This document shows positions 25,721 to 35,384 of a stretch of DNA of 64,000 bases, one piece after another. Position 1 is the stretch's first letter. Every line of letters begins with the position of its first letter. A program made the position numbers and the translations under genes. The notes beneath the pieces are model-generated. The model was not told where the DNA came from and made no database searches. It worked only from the letters and a program-made list of their open reading frames with translations. Origin of the DNA: DASRDR01 sp963812945 [NCBI: uncultured Candidatus Rokubacteria bacterium] (GTDB taxonomy: Bacteria; Methylomirabilota; Methylomirabilia; Rokubacteriales); NCBI GenBank assembly GCA_963812945.1, contig CAWEXD010000003.1:62001-126000 (forward strand), in the 5' to 3' direction.

Positions 25721-25756
25721 AAGTATCGACTCAGATCACTCAGGAGGGCCGGCCTC

Positions 25757-26209
25757 ATGGATCGGTGGCGGCTTCATCGGTTCGACCCCTTCCGCGACCT
25801 CTCGGATATCCAGGCCGAGATCAGCCGGGCATTCGACTCCTACTTCGGGCCTCGACCCCGGACGGCCGCGGCGGACCGGACCTGGGCGCCCGCGATCGAC
25901 GTCTACGAGACCCGCGACGATCTCGTCGTGGCGGTCGAGCTGCCCGGGGTGCAGGAGAAGGACATCCGCGTCACGATGACCGGCGACGTCCTCTTACTGT
26001 GCGGGCAGCGCGGGATCGCGGCCGAGGCCCGCGAGGAGAACTACCACCGCATCGAGCGCTGGTCCGGCACCTTCGAGCGCGCCGTCAAGCTGCCCATCCC
26101 GGTCCAGGCGGACCGGATCCGGGCCAGCTACAAGGACGGCGTCCTCGAGGTCCGGCTCCCGAAGCTCCCGGCCCCCCGGCCGCGCGAGATCAAGGTCGAG
26201 GTCGGCTAG
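25757..26209 (+). CDS. Hsp20 small heat-shock protein
   Basis: ATP-independent chaperone that holds unfolding proteins for DnaK. It is 150 residues with an alpha-crystallin domain from about 45 to 140: APAIDVYETRDDLVVAVELPG, then SGTFERAVKLP and YKDGVLEVRLPK, ending before a short tail with the usual Pro-rich run. The ATG at 25757 is preceded by CAGGAGG with a 9-base gap; the longer open frame crosses the promoter and is excluded. It is the first gene of the heat-shock operon, 56 bases before dnaK. Confidence 0.92.
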   Translation: MDRWRLHRFDPFRDLSDIQAEISRAFDSYFGPRPRTAAADRTWAPAIDVYETRDDLVVAVELPGVQEKDIRVTMTGDVLLLCGQRGIAAEAREENYHRIERWSGTFERAVKLPIPVQADRIRASYKDGVLEVRLPKLPAPRPREIKVEVG

Positions 26210-26265
26210 GAAGAACCCGGCGGCCCGCGCGGGCGCGCCTGAAATAGACAAGGAGAGACTCAGAC

Positions 26266-28179
<1,914 letters not shown>

Positions 28180-28215
28180 CGCCGCGCGGAGCCAGGGGGC
28201 GACGGAGAGCCTCGG

Positions 28216-29253
28216 GTGGTGAAGCGGGACTACTACGAGCTCCTCGGGGTCTCGCGGCAGAGCCCGGTGGAGGAGATCCGCCGGGCGTACCGCCGACTCG
28301 CCCGGCGCTACTCGCCGGACGTGAACCTGTGGGACGCGCGGGCCGAGGGGCTGTTCGAGGAGATCCGCGAGGCGTATCGCGTCGTCGGGGATCCGGCGGC
28401 GCGGGCTCTCTACGATCGGCTCGGGCACCAGGCCTTCGAGCCGGCGCGGGACGGTGACGCCGCGCCGGTCGGGCGCGGCGACGACATCCACTACGCGATC
28501 GAGCTCGAGATGGGCGAGGCGCTGCGCGGCGGCCGGGCCGAGATCGACCTGACGCGGCTGGAACCCTGTGAGGTCTGCGGGGGCGGCGGCGGCGCCGGCG
28601 GCCAGCTGGCCGGACCGTGCCCGGCGTGCCATGGCCGGCCCCTCCGCATCGCCGTGGATCGGGATCGCCCGGTCGCGGCCCGGTGCGGGACCTGCCGCGG
28701 CCGAGGCTGGCTCCTGCCGCCACCCTGCGCGGAGTGCGGCGGCCGCGGGACGCGCGCCCGGTCGCGACGGATCGAGGTCATGATTCCCGCCGGTGTCGAC
28801 ACGGGCGCCCAGGTGCGCGTCCTGGGCGAGGGCCACGCCGCGCCCGCGCCCGGTCGTCGGGGCGATCTGATCGTCATCACGCGAGTGCGGCCTCACGCCT
28901 TCTTCAGCCGCAAGGGGGATCACCTGCACTGCGAGGTGCCCGTGACGGTGCCCGAGGCGGCGCTGGGCGCGCGGATCCAGATCCCCACTCCCGACGGACC
29001 GGTGACGCTGACGATTCCCGGCGGGACGCAGTCGGGCCAGACGCTCCGGGTGCGCGGGAAGGGCTGTCCCCGTCTGGATCGCGACGGGCGGGGCGACCTG
29101 CTCGTCCAGATCCAGGTCGTGGTCCCGCGGAATCCCGACCCCGCGCTCCAGGAGGTGCTGCAGGCGCTGAGACGGCTCCTCCCGGGCGACCCGAGGGCCG
29201 AGCTCTGGGGGGCGCGGGACGGGGCCGAGCGTCGGGCGGGAGGCGGCCGGTGA
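28216..29253 (+). CDS. dnaJ: DnaJ-family co-chaperone with SPD instead of HPD
   Basis: 345-residue Hsp40 next to dnaK. The J domain covers residues 1-70 (RDYYELLGVSRQSPVEEIRRAYRRLARRY), but the loop reads YSPDVN, with Ser 33 (TCG) in place of the His of the HPD motif that normally stimulates DnaK ATPase. The G/F region is very short. The zinc domain keeps four Cys pairs (CEVC, CPAC, CGTC, CAEC), the second repeat being degenerate. C-terminal substrate domains follow (VMIPAGVDTGAQVRVLGEG). Starts GTG 28216 or GTG 28219. Its stop overlaps hspR by 4 bases (GTGA). Whether it can still activate DnaK is doubtful. Confidence 0.9.
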   Translation: MVKRDYYELLGVSRQSPVEEIRRAYRRLARRYSPDVNLWDARAEGLFEEIREAYRVVGDPAARALYDRLGHQAFEPARDGDAAPVGRGDDIHYAIELEMGEALRGGRAEIDLTRLEPCEVCGGGGGAGGQLAGPCPACHGRPLRIAVDRDRPVAARCGTCRGRGWLLPPPCAECGGRGTRARSRRIEVMIPAGVDTGAQVRVLGEGHAAPAPGRRGDLIVITRVRPHAFFSRKGDHLHCEVPVTVPEAALGARIQIPTPDGPVTLTIPGGTQSGQTLRVRGKGCPRLDRDGRGDLLVQIQVVVPRNPDPALQEVLQALRRLLPGDPRAELWGARDGAERRAGGGR

Positions 29254-29633
29254 GCGACCGGGGCCGCCCGCTCTACCGCATCAGCGTGGTGGCCGAGATG
29301 CTGGCGCTGCATCCCCAGACGCTCCGGCTCTACGAGAAGAAGGGTCTGATCCGGCCCAGCCGGACGACGGGGCGGACCCGCGTCTACTCCGCGGAAGACG
29401 TCGAGGAGATCCGGCTGATCCTCAGGCTGGGCCGGGAGCTCGGAGTGAATCTCGCGGGGATCGAGATCATCTTAAAGATGCGACGCCAGATGCAGGCGAT
29501 GCAGCAGGAGCTGGAGGCGGTGGCCTCCCACGGTCGTCACGAGCCCGGCGGGCCCGCTCCTGATGGGGCCGTCGTGCAGCAGGGCGGGCTGGTCCGAGTC
29601 CCGGACCGGCAGCTCCGCAAACTCGAGGTCTAG
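29250..29633 (+). CDS. hspR: HspR-like MerR-family heat-shock repressor
   Basis: 127-residue MerR-type regulator. The DNA-binding domain reads YRISVVAEMLALHPQTLRLY, then KKGLIRPSRTTGRTRVYS and a helical part LGRELGVNLAGIEIIL, which is the HspR pattern. HspR proteins repress dnaK operons and use DnaK as co-repressor. The position directly after dnaJ with a GTGA overlap matches the dnaK-grpE-dnaJ-hspR operons of actinobacteria, here without grpE. No convincing HAIR box was found at the operon promoter. Confidence 0.88.
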   Translation: MSDRGRPLYRISVVAEMLALHPQTLRLYEKKGLIRPSRTTGRTRVYSAEDVEEIRLILRLGRELGVNLAGIEIILKMRRQMQAMQQELEAVASHGRHEPGGPAPDGAVVQQGGLVRVPDRQLRKLEV

Positions 29634-29645
29634 ACGGGAGCGAGA

Positions 29646-30086
29646 ATGGCACGTTCACGATCGAGCAAGCGACCCGCCAACGCCCAGGCGGAGATGAAGG
29701 CGCTGCTGCTCAGCAAGCGGGCCGAGCTCGTGGCCAAGCTCCGCGAAGAGCGCGAGGGTCGCATCGAGGCGACCGCGCGGCGCGAGAAGATCGAGGGCAC
29801 GCCGTTCGGAGACCGCCCGGCGCTGTCGCCCGACGACGAGCTGGGCTTTGCGGTCGCCGACCGGCGGGCAGGGATGCTCGCCCAGGTCGATCTGGCCCTC
29901 AAGAAGATGGAGGAAGGGACCTACGGTCGTTGCGAGGTATGCGAGGAAGAGATTGCGCCGGCACGGCTTCGCGCCCAGCCCTTTTCGATCCGCTGCACAC
30001 GGTGCCAGGAGGCTTGGGAGCGGGACCAGTTGCGCGCTGAGGCCGGGGGCGCCCGCAGCCGGGCAGTCCCCGAAGAGACGGCATGA
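29646..30086 (+). CDS. TraR/DksA-family zinc-finger protein
   Basis: 146-residue protein of the DksA/TraR family, which bind the RNA polymerase secondary channel and alter transcription, often with ppGpp. An N-terminal coiled coil (AEMKALLLSKRAELVAKLRE) leads to a C4 zinc finger: CEVC (96-99) and CTRC (117-120), with the family sequence YGRCEVCEEEIAPARL between helices. Its stop overlaps the lon start as ATGA, so it is translationally coupled to the protease. Whether it is a true DksA or a shorter TraR/YocK-like relative cannot be decided here. Confidence 0.87.
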   Translation: MARSRSSKRPANAQAEMKALLLSKRAELVAKLREEREGRIEATARREKIEGTPFGDRPALSPDDELGFAVADRRAGMLAQVDLALKKMEEGTYGRCEVCEEEIAPARLRAQPFSIRCTRCQEAWERDQLRAEAGGARSRAVPEETA

Positions 30087-32548
30087 ACGATCTCGAGATC
30101 CGAGTCGAGACGAGCCCGACCACGTCCCAGGACGCCCGCAGCGCGGGCCCTGATCGGGGCGCGACGGACGAGCTCGCCATCCTGCCGGTCCGGGAAACCG
30201 TTCTGTTCCCGCAGGCGGTCGTCCCGCTGGCGGTCGCGCGGCCGTCGTCCGTCCGTGCGGTGGACGAGGCGGTGCTGGGGGGTCGGCTGGTCGGCGTCCT
30301 GACCCAGCGCGACGCGGAGCAGGAGACCCCGGCACCCCAGGATCTCCACCGGACGGGCACCATCGCGACGATTCACCGGATGCTCAAGCAGCCCGACGGC
30401 ACGATCCGGCTGGTCATCCAGGGCATCGAGCGGTTCCGGGTGGTGGAGTTCACCCAGACCACGCCGCACCTCCGGGCCCGGATCGAGCGGGTGGCGGACA
30501 TCATGCCGGCGGCCGACGACGTCGAGGCTCAGGCGCTCGGGCGCCAGACGCTCACGCTCTTCCAGCGGATCGTCGAGCTGTCTCCGACGTTGTCCGACGA
30601 CCTGCTGGCGCTCGTCGCCGGCGCCGGCGATGCGGGGCGGACGATCGACCTGATCGCGGCGATGCTGCCCTCCTTGACCACCGTCGAGCGCCAGACGCTC
30701 CTCGAGACCCCTGACGTGAAGACGCGCCTGAAGGCGCTCGTGGTGTCGCTCACGAAGGAAGCCGAGGTCCTGGAGCTCGGGTCGAAGATCCACTCGCAGG
30801 TTCAGAGCGAGATGACAAAGACGCAGCGGGAGTACTACCTGCGCGAGCAGCTCAAGGCGATCCAGAAGGAGCTGGGCGAAGGCGACGAGCGCACCAACGA
30901 GCTGGCCGACCTGCGGGAGAAGATCGAGGCGGCCGGCATGTCGGAGGAGGCGCACCGCGAAGCGCTGCGTGAGCTGGGCCGCCTCGAGAAGATGCCGCCG
31001 GCTGCGGCCGAGTACTCGGTCGCCCGCACGTATCTCGAGTGGCTCGTTGCCCTCCCGTGGCGCAAGGAGACCGCCGACGACATCGATCTCGGTCGGGCCC
31101 GCGAGGTGCTCGACGAGGACCACTGGGGCCTGACCAAGATCAAGGAGCGCCTCCTGGAGCACCTGGCGGTGCGGAAGCTCCGGCCCGAGGGCAAGGCCCC
31201 GATTCTCTGCTTCGTGGGCCCGCCCGGCGTCGGCAAGACGTCGCTCGGCCGGTCGATCGCGCGGGCGCTGGGGCGGAAGTTCCACCGGATCGCGGTCGGC
31301 GGGATCCGCGACGAGGCCGAGATCCGCGGTCACCGGCGAACGTACATCGGCGCCCTGCCCGGTCAGATCATCCAGGGGCTCCGGCGGTGCGAGTCGAAGA
31401 ACCCGGTCTTCATGCTGGACGAGGTCGACAAGCTCGGGTACGACTTCCGGGGCGACCCGGCGTCGGCGCTGCTCGAGGTGCTCGACCCGGAGCAGAACGC
31501 GACGTTCCGGGACCACTACCTGGACGTGCCCTTCGACCTGTCGCGGGTGCTCTTCGTCACCACGGCGAACCTCTTGGATCCGATCCCGGCGCCGCTGCGC
31601 GACCGGATGGAGATCATCGAGCTGCCGGGGTACACGGAGGACGAGAAGGTCGGGATCGCCCGGCGCCACCTCTGCCCCAAGCAAGCGGTCGAGCACGGTC
31701 TCGCGCTCGACCAGGACATCGTGTTCACCGAGGCAGCGCTCCGGCTCCTCGTCCGGAGCTACACGCGCGAGGCCGGGGTGCGGAGCCTCGAGCGCGAGAT
31801 CGCCGCCCTCTGCCGGAAGACCGCCCGGCGCCGGGCCGAGGGCGACCTCGCGCCGGTCACGGTGGACCCGGCCCGGGTGATGGCGCTCCTCGGATCGCCC
31901 CGCTTCCTCCCGGAGGAGGAGATCGCCGACCGGACCCGCGCCCCCGGCGTGGCCGTGGGACTCGCGTGGACTCCGGCCGGCGGGGACGTGCTCTTCGTGG
32001 AGGCGTCGCGGATGCCCGGCGGCAAGTCGCTCACGCTGACCGGGCAACTCGGTGACGTGATGAAGGAGTCCGCCCAGGCGGCCGTCTCGTGGGTGCGGGC
32101 CCATGCCGCCGAGCTCGGCATTGCGCCGGATTTCTGGATGCGCTCCGACGTGCATCTCCACGTCCCGGCCGGTGCGATCCCGAAGGATGGCCCGTCGGCC
32201 GGGGTGACCCTGGCCACCGCGCTCGTGTCGCTCCTCCGCGGTCAGCCGATCCGCCCGGGGCTCGCGATGACGGGAGAGATCACGCTCTCCGGTCGGGTGC
32301 TGCCGGTCGGGGGCATCAAGGAGAAGGTCCTGGCGGCCCACCGGGTGGGCCTCACGACCGTGGTCCTTCCGCGGCAGAACGAGCGCCAGCTCCTCGAGGA
32401 CGTCCCGCCCGAGGTGAGAGGGCAGCTCGAGATCCATCTGGTGGGGAACGTGGCCGAGGTTTTGCAAATTGCTCTGCCCGATGCGTCGCGGTGGGACCCG
32501 CTGGGAGCGGAACTCGAACCCGAGCTGGTCGGGAAAGGTCTGTCCTGA
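30083..32548 (+). CDS. lon: Lon ATP-dependent protease
   Basis: 821-residue cytosolic quality-control protease. The N-terminal substrate-binding domain (LPVRETVLFPQAVVPLAV) is followed by a coiled region (REYYLREQLKAIQKELGEG), an AAA+ module with Walker A GPPGVGKTSLG (from about 379) and Walker B VFMLDEVDK, and the protease domain. The catalytic Ser is in KDGPSAGVTLATAL (about 705) and the Lys in GGIKEKVLAAHR (about 746). Full length and intact. It closes the heat-shock operon. Confidence 0.97.
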   Translation: MNDLEIRVETSPTTSQDARSAGPDRGATDELAILPVRETVLFPQAVVPLAVARPSSVRAVDEAVLGGRLVGVLTQRDAEQETPAPQDLHRTGTIATIHRMLKQPDGTIRLVIQGIERFRVVEFTQTTPHLRARIERVADIMPAADDVEAQALGRQTLTLFQRIVELSPTLSDDLLALVAGAGDAGRTIDLIAAMLPSLTTVERQTLLETPDVKTRLKALVVSLTKEAEVLELGSKIHSQVQSEMTKTQREYYLREQLKAIQKELGEGDERTNELADLREKIEAAGMSEEAHREALRELGRLEKMPPAAAEYSVARTYLEWLVALPWRKETADDIDLGRAREVLDEDHWGLTKIKERLLEHLAVRKLRPEGKAPILCFVGPPGVGKTSLGRSIARALGRKFHRIAVGGIRDEAEIRGHRRTYIGALPGQIIQGLRRCESKNPVFMLDEVDKLGYDFRGDPASALLEVLDPEQNATFRDHYLDVPFDLSRVLFVTTANLLDPIPAPLRDRMEIIELPGYTEDEKVGIARRHLCPKQAVEHGLALDQDIVFTEAALRLLVRSYTREAGVRSLEREIAALCRKTARRRAEGDLAPVTVDPARVMALLGSPRFLPEEEIADRTRAPGVAVGLAWTPAGGDVLFVEASRMPGGKSLTLTGQLGDVMKESAQAAVSWVRAHAAELGIAPDFWMRSDVHLHVPAGAIPKDGPSAGVTLATALVSLLRGQPIRPGLAMTGEITLSGRVLPVGGIKEKVLAAHRVGLTTVVLPRQNERQLLEDVPPEVRGQLEIHLVGNVAEVLQIALPDASRWDPLGAELEPELVGKGLS

Positions 32549-32567
32549 TCAGGAGATAGGCCCTGGA

Positions 32568-32596
32568 TTGACACGTCTGTGGGGGCTTCGTAGACT
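32568..32596 (+). promoter_or_regulatory. sigma-70 promoter of the lytic transglycosylase gene
   Basis: TTGACA (32568-32573), a 17-base spacer and TAGACT (32591-32596). The predicted start lies about 13 bases before the ATG at 32616, leaving almost no leader. This may mean the gene is also read from the lon transcript. Confidence 0.6.
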
Positions 32597-32615
32597 GGCC
32601 CCTGGTCACCCAATC

Positions 32616-33347
32616 ATGGCTCACACAAGGGCAATCTGCGTCGTCGCTCTGTCACTGGCGGCCTTTGCCACGCCCGCCGGGGCCGGCGGGACCTACCAGT
32701 TCCAGGACGACCAGGGCGTCGTCCACTACACGAACGTGCCGTCGGATCCCCGATACAGCTTTGTCCGTCGCGACCCGGAGCCCGACCGGGGCAAGCCGGC
32801 GGCGGCCGAGGGCAGCGGGACCTTGTCGCGGGGAACTCGCGCCTTCGCCCACATCATCCGCTCCGCCGCCGAGCGCTACGGGGTGGACACGCGGCTGGTA
32901 GAGGCGATCGTCCAGACGGAGTCGGCCGGTAACCCCACCGCGGTCTCGCCGAAGGGCGCCCGGGGGCTGATGCAGCTCATGCCGGAGCGCGCCGCCGAGC
33001 TCGGCGTCCGCGACTCCTTCGATCCTACGCAGAACGTGGACGGCGGGGTCCGCCACATGCGAGATCTGCTCCAGCGATTCGGCGGCGACGTGACGCTGGC
33101 CCTCGCGGCATACAATGCGGGCGAGGCTGCGGTCCGCGCCCACGGCGGCGTTCCGCCCTACGCCGAGACGCGGGAGTACGTCAAACGCGTGCGCGCGCTC
33201 TACAACGGGGCAGGACAGCTCATGTCCGGAGCGGTCGCCCTCGTCACGACGCCCCAGCGCATCTACCGCGACGTCGCCGAGGACGGCACGCTCACCTTCA
33301 CGAACCTGCCACCGCGCGCCGGCGGAGGCCCCTCCCGGCGCTTCTAG
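32616..33347 (+). CDS. secreted lytic transglycosylase (SLT family) with DUF4124-like ends
   Basis: Cleaves peptidoglycan glycan strands in the periplasm. It is 243 residues: signal peptide (AICVVALSLAAFATPAGAG), a DUF4124-like strand unit (YQFQDDQGVVHYTNVP), then the SLT domain with catalytic Glu in VEAIVQTESAGNPTAVS, GARGLMQLMP, and the AYNAGEAAV motif. A second unit similar to the N-terminal one appears at the C-terminus (RIYRDVAEDGTLTFTNLP). Such enzymes often open the wall for pilus or secretion machines; a link to the pilus locus is only suggested. Confidence 0.9.
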   Translation: MAHTRAICVVALSLAAFATPAGAGGTYQFQDDQGVVHYTNVPSDPRYSFVRRDPEPDRGKPAAAEGSGTLSRGTRAFAHIIRSAAERYGVDTRLVEAIVQTESAGNPTAVSPKGARGLMQLMPERAAELGVRDSFDPTQNVDGGVRHMRDLLQRFGGDVTLALAAYNAGEAAVRAHGGVPPYAETREYVKRVRALYNGAGQLMSGAVALVTTPQRIYRDVAEDGTLTFTNLPPRAGGGPSRRF

Positions 33348-33361
33348 CCCCGACCGCCCAA

Positions 33362-33379
33362 GACCGCCCTGCGGCGGTC
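33362..33379 (+). terminator. GC-rich stem-loop after the transglycosylase gene
   Basis: GACCGCC, loop CTGC, GGCGGTC: a perfect 7-base-pair stem 14 bases after the stop codon. There is no U-tract behind it, so it is at best an incomplete intrinsic terminator or an mRNA 3' end stabiliser between convergent genes. Confidence 0.35.
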
Positions 33380-33601
33380 CGCGGCCATGTCGTCTCCGTC
33401 GCTCCGACTGCTCATCACCGCCGAGAGCCCGCTCACCCGCCGGCTCCGCGGTCTGTCCTTCCGGGCGCGGCTCACGAGCTTTGCTTCGCCCGCTGACGGC
33501 ATCGCGCTGCGCTGTTCGGCGCAGAGATCGCCCGGCCCGCCGCCCGCGCGACATGAGGTTTCCCCTTCGGATCTGCCAGCATCACATGATCTGTCCACCG
33601 G

Positions 33602-34402
33602 CTAGGGTGGAGAACCGGCCCGCCGCCCCCCGACCTCCCGGAGGAGTTGGCGCGTGATCAGCGCGACGAACAGAGGATTGTAGAGGAGATAGCGTCGCCA
33701 GAGGCGCCGGGGTTCCGTCATCAACCGGAAGAGCCATTCCAGACCGACGGCCATGAGCCACCGCGGACACTGCCCCACTCGTCCGGCGTGAAAGTCGAAC
33801 GCTGCCCCGACACCGAGGAGTACGGGAGCGGTCAGGGCAGCTCGATGCTCGGCCATCCAACGCTCCTGCTTCGGGCAGCCGAGGCCGACCCAGACGATGT
33901 CAGCACCAGTGCCGTTGATGCGGGCGACCATCGCGCTATCCTCCTCCGCGGTGAGCGGTCGAAAGGGCGGGGACTCGACCCCGACGACTCGCAATCCCGG
34001 GAAGCGAACGGCCAGCCGGTCGGCCAGCGTCTTCGCCACCCCGGGCACGCCACCGTAGAAGAAGACCCGGTAGCCGCGGGCAGCCGCACGCTCCGTCAGG
34101 AGGAGCATGAAATCCGGACCATAGACCCGATGGACCGCGTGCTGCCCGCGGAGACGGCCGACCCAGACCAAGGGCATCCCGTCCGCCACGATCAGATCCG
34201 CCCGCGCGTAGGCCGCTCGGAGAGCGGCGTCATGGCGGGCTTCCATGACGCCGTGGACGTTAGCATGACACACGTAGCCGCGCTCGCCGCGGCCGATCCA
34301 GCCCTGGACCACCGTCAGACATTGGAGGGGGTTGAGGGCCGCGACGCGGACGCCGAGGACGTCGAAATGGGGGGGGTGAGAGGACGTGGGGGAAACCGTC
34401 AG
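33602..34402 (-). CDS. WecG/TagA/CpsF-family glycosyltransferase (GT26)
   Basis: Adds a UDP-linked aminosugar to a lipid-linked intermediate in surface polysaccharide synthesis. Conserved family blocks: FDVLGVRVAALN, HANVHGVMEA, ADLIVADGMPLVW, VYGPDFM, FYGGVPGVA, WVGLGCPKQERW and GVGAAFDFHAG. The first block lies upstream of the only GTG start (34312), so the gene must begin earlier. A CTG at 34402 with AGGAGG 8 bases before it restores a normal 266-residue protein; CTG initiation is an inference. It is the only minus-strand gene in this part of the region. Confidence 0.85.
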   Translation of the reverse strand: MTVSPTSSHPPHFDVLGVRVAALNPLQCLTVVQGWIGRGERGYVCHANVHGVMEARHDAALRAAYARADLIVADGMPLVWVGRLRGQHAVHRVYGPDFMLLLTERAAARGYRVFFYGGVPGVAKTLADRLAVRFPGLRVVGVESPPFRPLTAEEDSAMVARINGTGADIVWVGLGCPKQERWMAEHRAALTAPVLLGVGAAFDFHAGRVGQCPRWLMAVGLEWLFRLMTEPRRLWRRYLLYNPLFVALITRQLLREVGGRRAGSPP

Positions 34403-34410
34403 GGACAGGG

Positions 34411-34416
34411 CCTCCT
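34411..34416 (-). promoter_or_regulatory. strong Shine-Dalgarno for the WecG-like gene
   Basis: AGGAGG on the minus strand, 8 bases before the CTG at 34402. It has no ATG, GTG or TTG at a suitable distance in the correct frame, which is why a CTG start is proposed. Confidence 0.5.
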
Positions 34417-34801
34417 GTGGGCCGGATGTTAGCAGCAGGCCTCGCGGGGCGACAGGAATCTAGTGTGTTCCGGGGGTCACCCTTTCTGCCTGGAAATCGG
34501 GCACTTGGCCGGGTCCTGGGGGCGGGCGTGGTGACGAAAAGAAGCCCTGCGGTACCGGGGATTGTCAGGGTTCCGGGTCGCCTCGGTCGCGGGTTTCGGG
34601 GACCCTCAGGGCCGGAGGCGGGAAATCGCCGGTCGCAGATGGACTTATACTCTCGGGCCACGGGGATTGCGCCTGGCCCGGTGATTGCTCCTGTCGACCG
34701 GGGGGCGGGATGGGCGCCTCGGCTGATCCGGCCGACTCCTCCGTGTCGGTCGGCGACCCCGTTGCGCGCCGCCTAAACGCAGTGGCTCCGGAGGGAGGCT
34801 C
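34417..34801. other. intergenic region between divergent wecG-like and prcB-like genes
   Basis: 385 bases with no convincing gene. It is less G+C-rich in patches than its surroundings and contains the sigma-54-type element at 34674-34689. The open frames here lack codon bias and conserved motifs. Confidence 0.5.
34674..34689 (+). promoter_or_regulatory. possible sigma-54-type promoter of the prcB-like/subtilisin pair
   Basis: TGGCCCGGTGATTGCT: GG and GC separated by exactly 10 bases, differing from TGGCAC-N5-TTGCW at one base. Transcription would start near 34700, about 100 bases before the ATG at 34802. Chance matches are possible in such G+C-rich sequence, but the TTGCT block is the same as in the pilA promoter. 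Confidence 0.45.
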
Positions 34802-35359
34802 ATGGCCCTGGCCGAAGCCCTCGAGTGGACGGGAGACCGTCTCCCGAACCACGGCCGTGGTCCGGCTGGAGCCGTGGGTCCGGGACCGTACCGGGCGCCA
34901 TGCGGCTTCGTCTCGTGGGTCGCTCGAGTCGCGCTGGTTCTGTCGTGCGCGGGGATGGTCGGGGGAGTGGCAAGCGCGGGGACTGGCCTCCCGTTGAGAA
35001 CAATCGCCTTGGGTTCGCGCAGCCGGGTGTTGGAGCCTCTGGAGATCGTCGCCCGGGCGCCGGCCGAATGGGCGGCGCTTTGGGCCCGCCATTCAGAGCC
35101 GGGAGTCCCGTTACCGCCCGTCGATTTCGCCCAAGAGATGGTCGTGGCTGTGTTCCTGGGCCGCCGGTCGACCTCGGACTACCAGGTCCGGATCACGAGC
35201 GCGGATGAGGTCGGGACTGGTCCGGATCTCGAGGTCACCTACCGGGAGTTCGACGCGGCCGCCGGCACCGTGCGGCGGCCGGTCATCACGATGCCGTTCC
35301 ACATCGTTGCCTTACCACGTTCAGCGATGTCGGTTCGATTCCGTCGGTTACCTGCCTAG
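34802..35359 (+). CDS. PrcB_C-domain exported protein
   Basis: 185-residue protein with a long basic N-terminus, a hydrophobic export segment (WVARVALVLSCAGMVGGV) and a C-terminal PrcB-like domain: FAQEMVVAVFLGRRSTSDY, YQVRITSADEV, then a strand pair ending TMPFHIVALPRSA. In Treponema, PrcB belongs to the dentilisin complex with a subtilisin-family protease. Here the next gene, 25 bases downstream, also encodes a subtilisin. The ATG has GGAGG about 6 bases upstream. A role as protease partner is inferred from this pairing. Confidence 0.72.
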   Translation: MALAEALEWTGDRLPNHGRGPAGAVGPGPYRAPCGFVSWVARVALVLSCAGMVGGVASAGTGLPLRTIALGSRSRVLEPLEIVARAPAEWAALWARHSEPGVPLPPVDFAQEMVVAVFLGRRSTSDYQVRITSADEVGTGPDLEVTYREFDAAAGTVRRPVITMPFHIVALPRSAMSVRFRRLPA

Positions 35360-35384
35360 TGTGTTCAATGAGAGGAGAACCACG

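Noticed and set aside
25711-25745. Possible HspR HAIR operator at the hsp20 promoter
   Set aside because: CTTG-N5-CAAG and two ACTCAG half-sites are present, but the spacing and bases do not match CTTGAGT-N7-ACTCAAG.
29921-32467. 848-codon open frame on the minus strand
   Set aside because: Lies opposite lon; composition is that of an antisense shadow.
34461-35368. CTAGTGTGTTC occurring both in the intergenic region and before the subtilisin gene
   Set aside because: Only 11 bases and no extension; could be chance.
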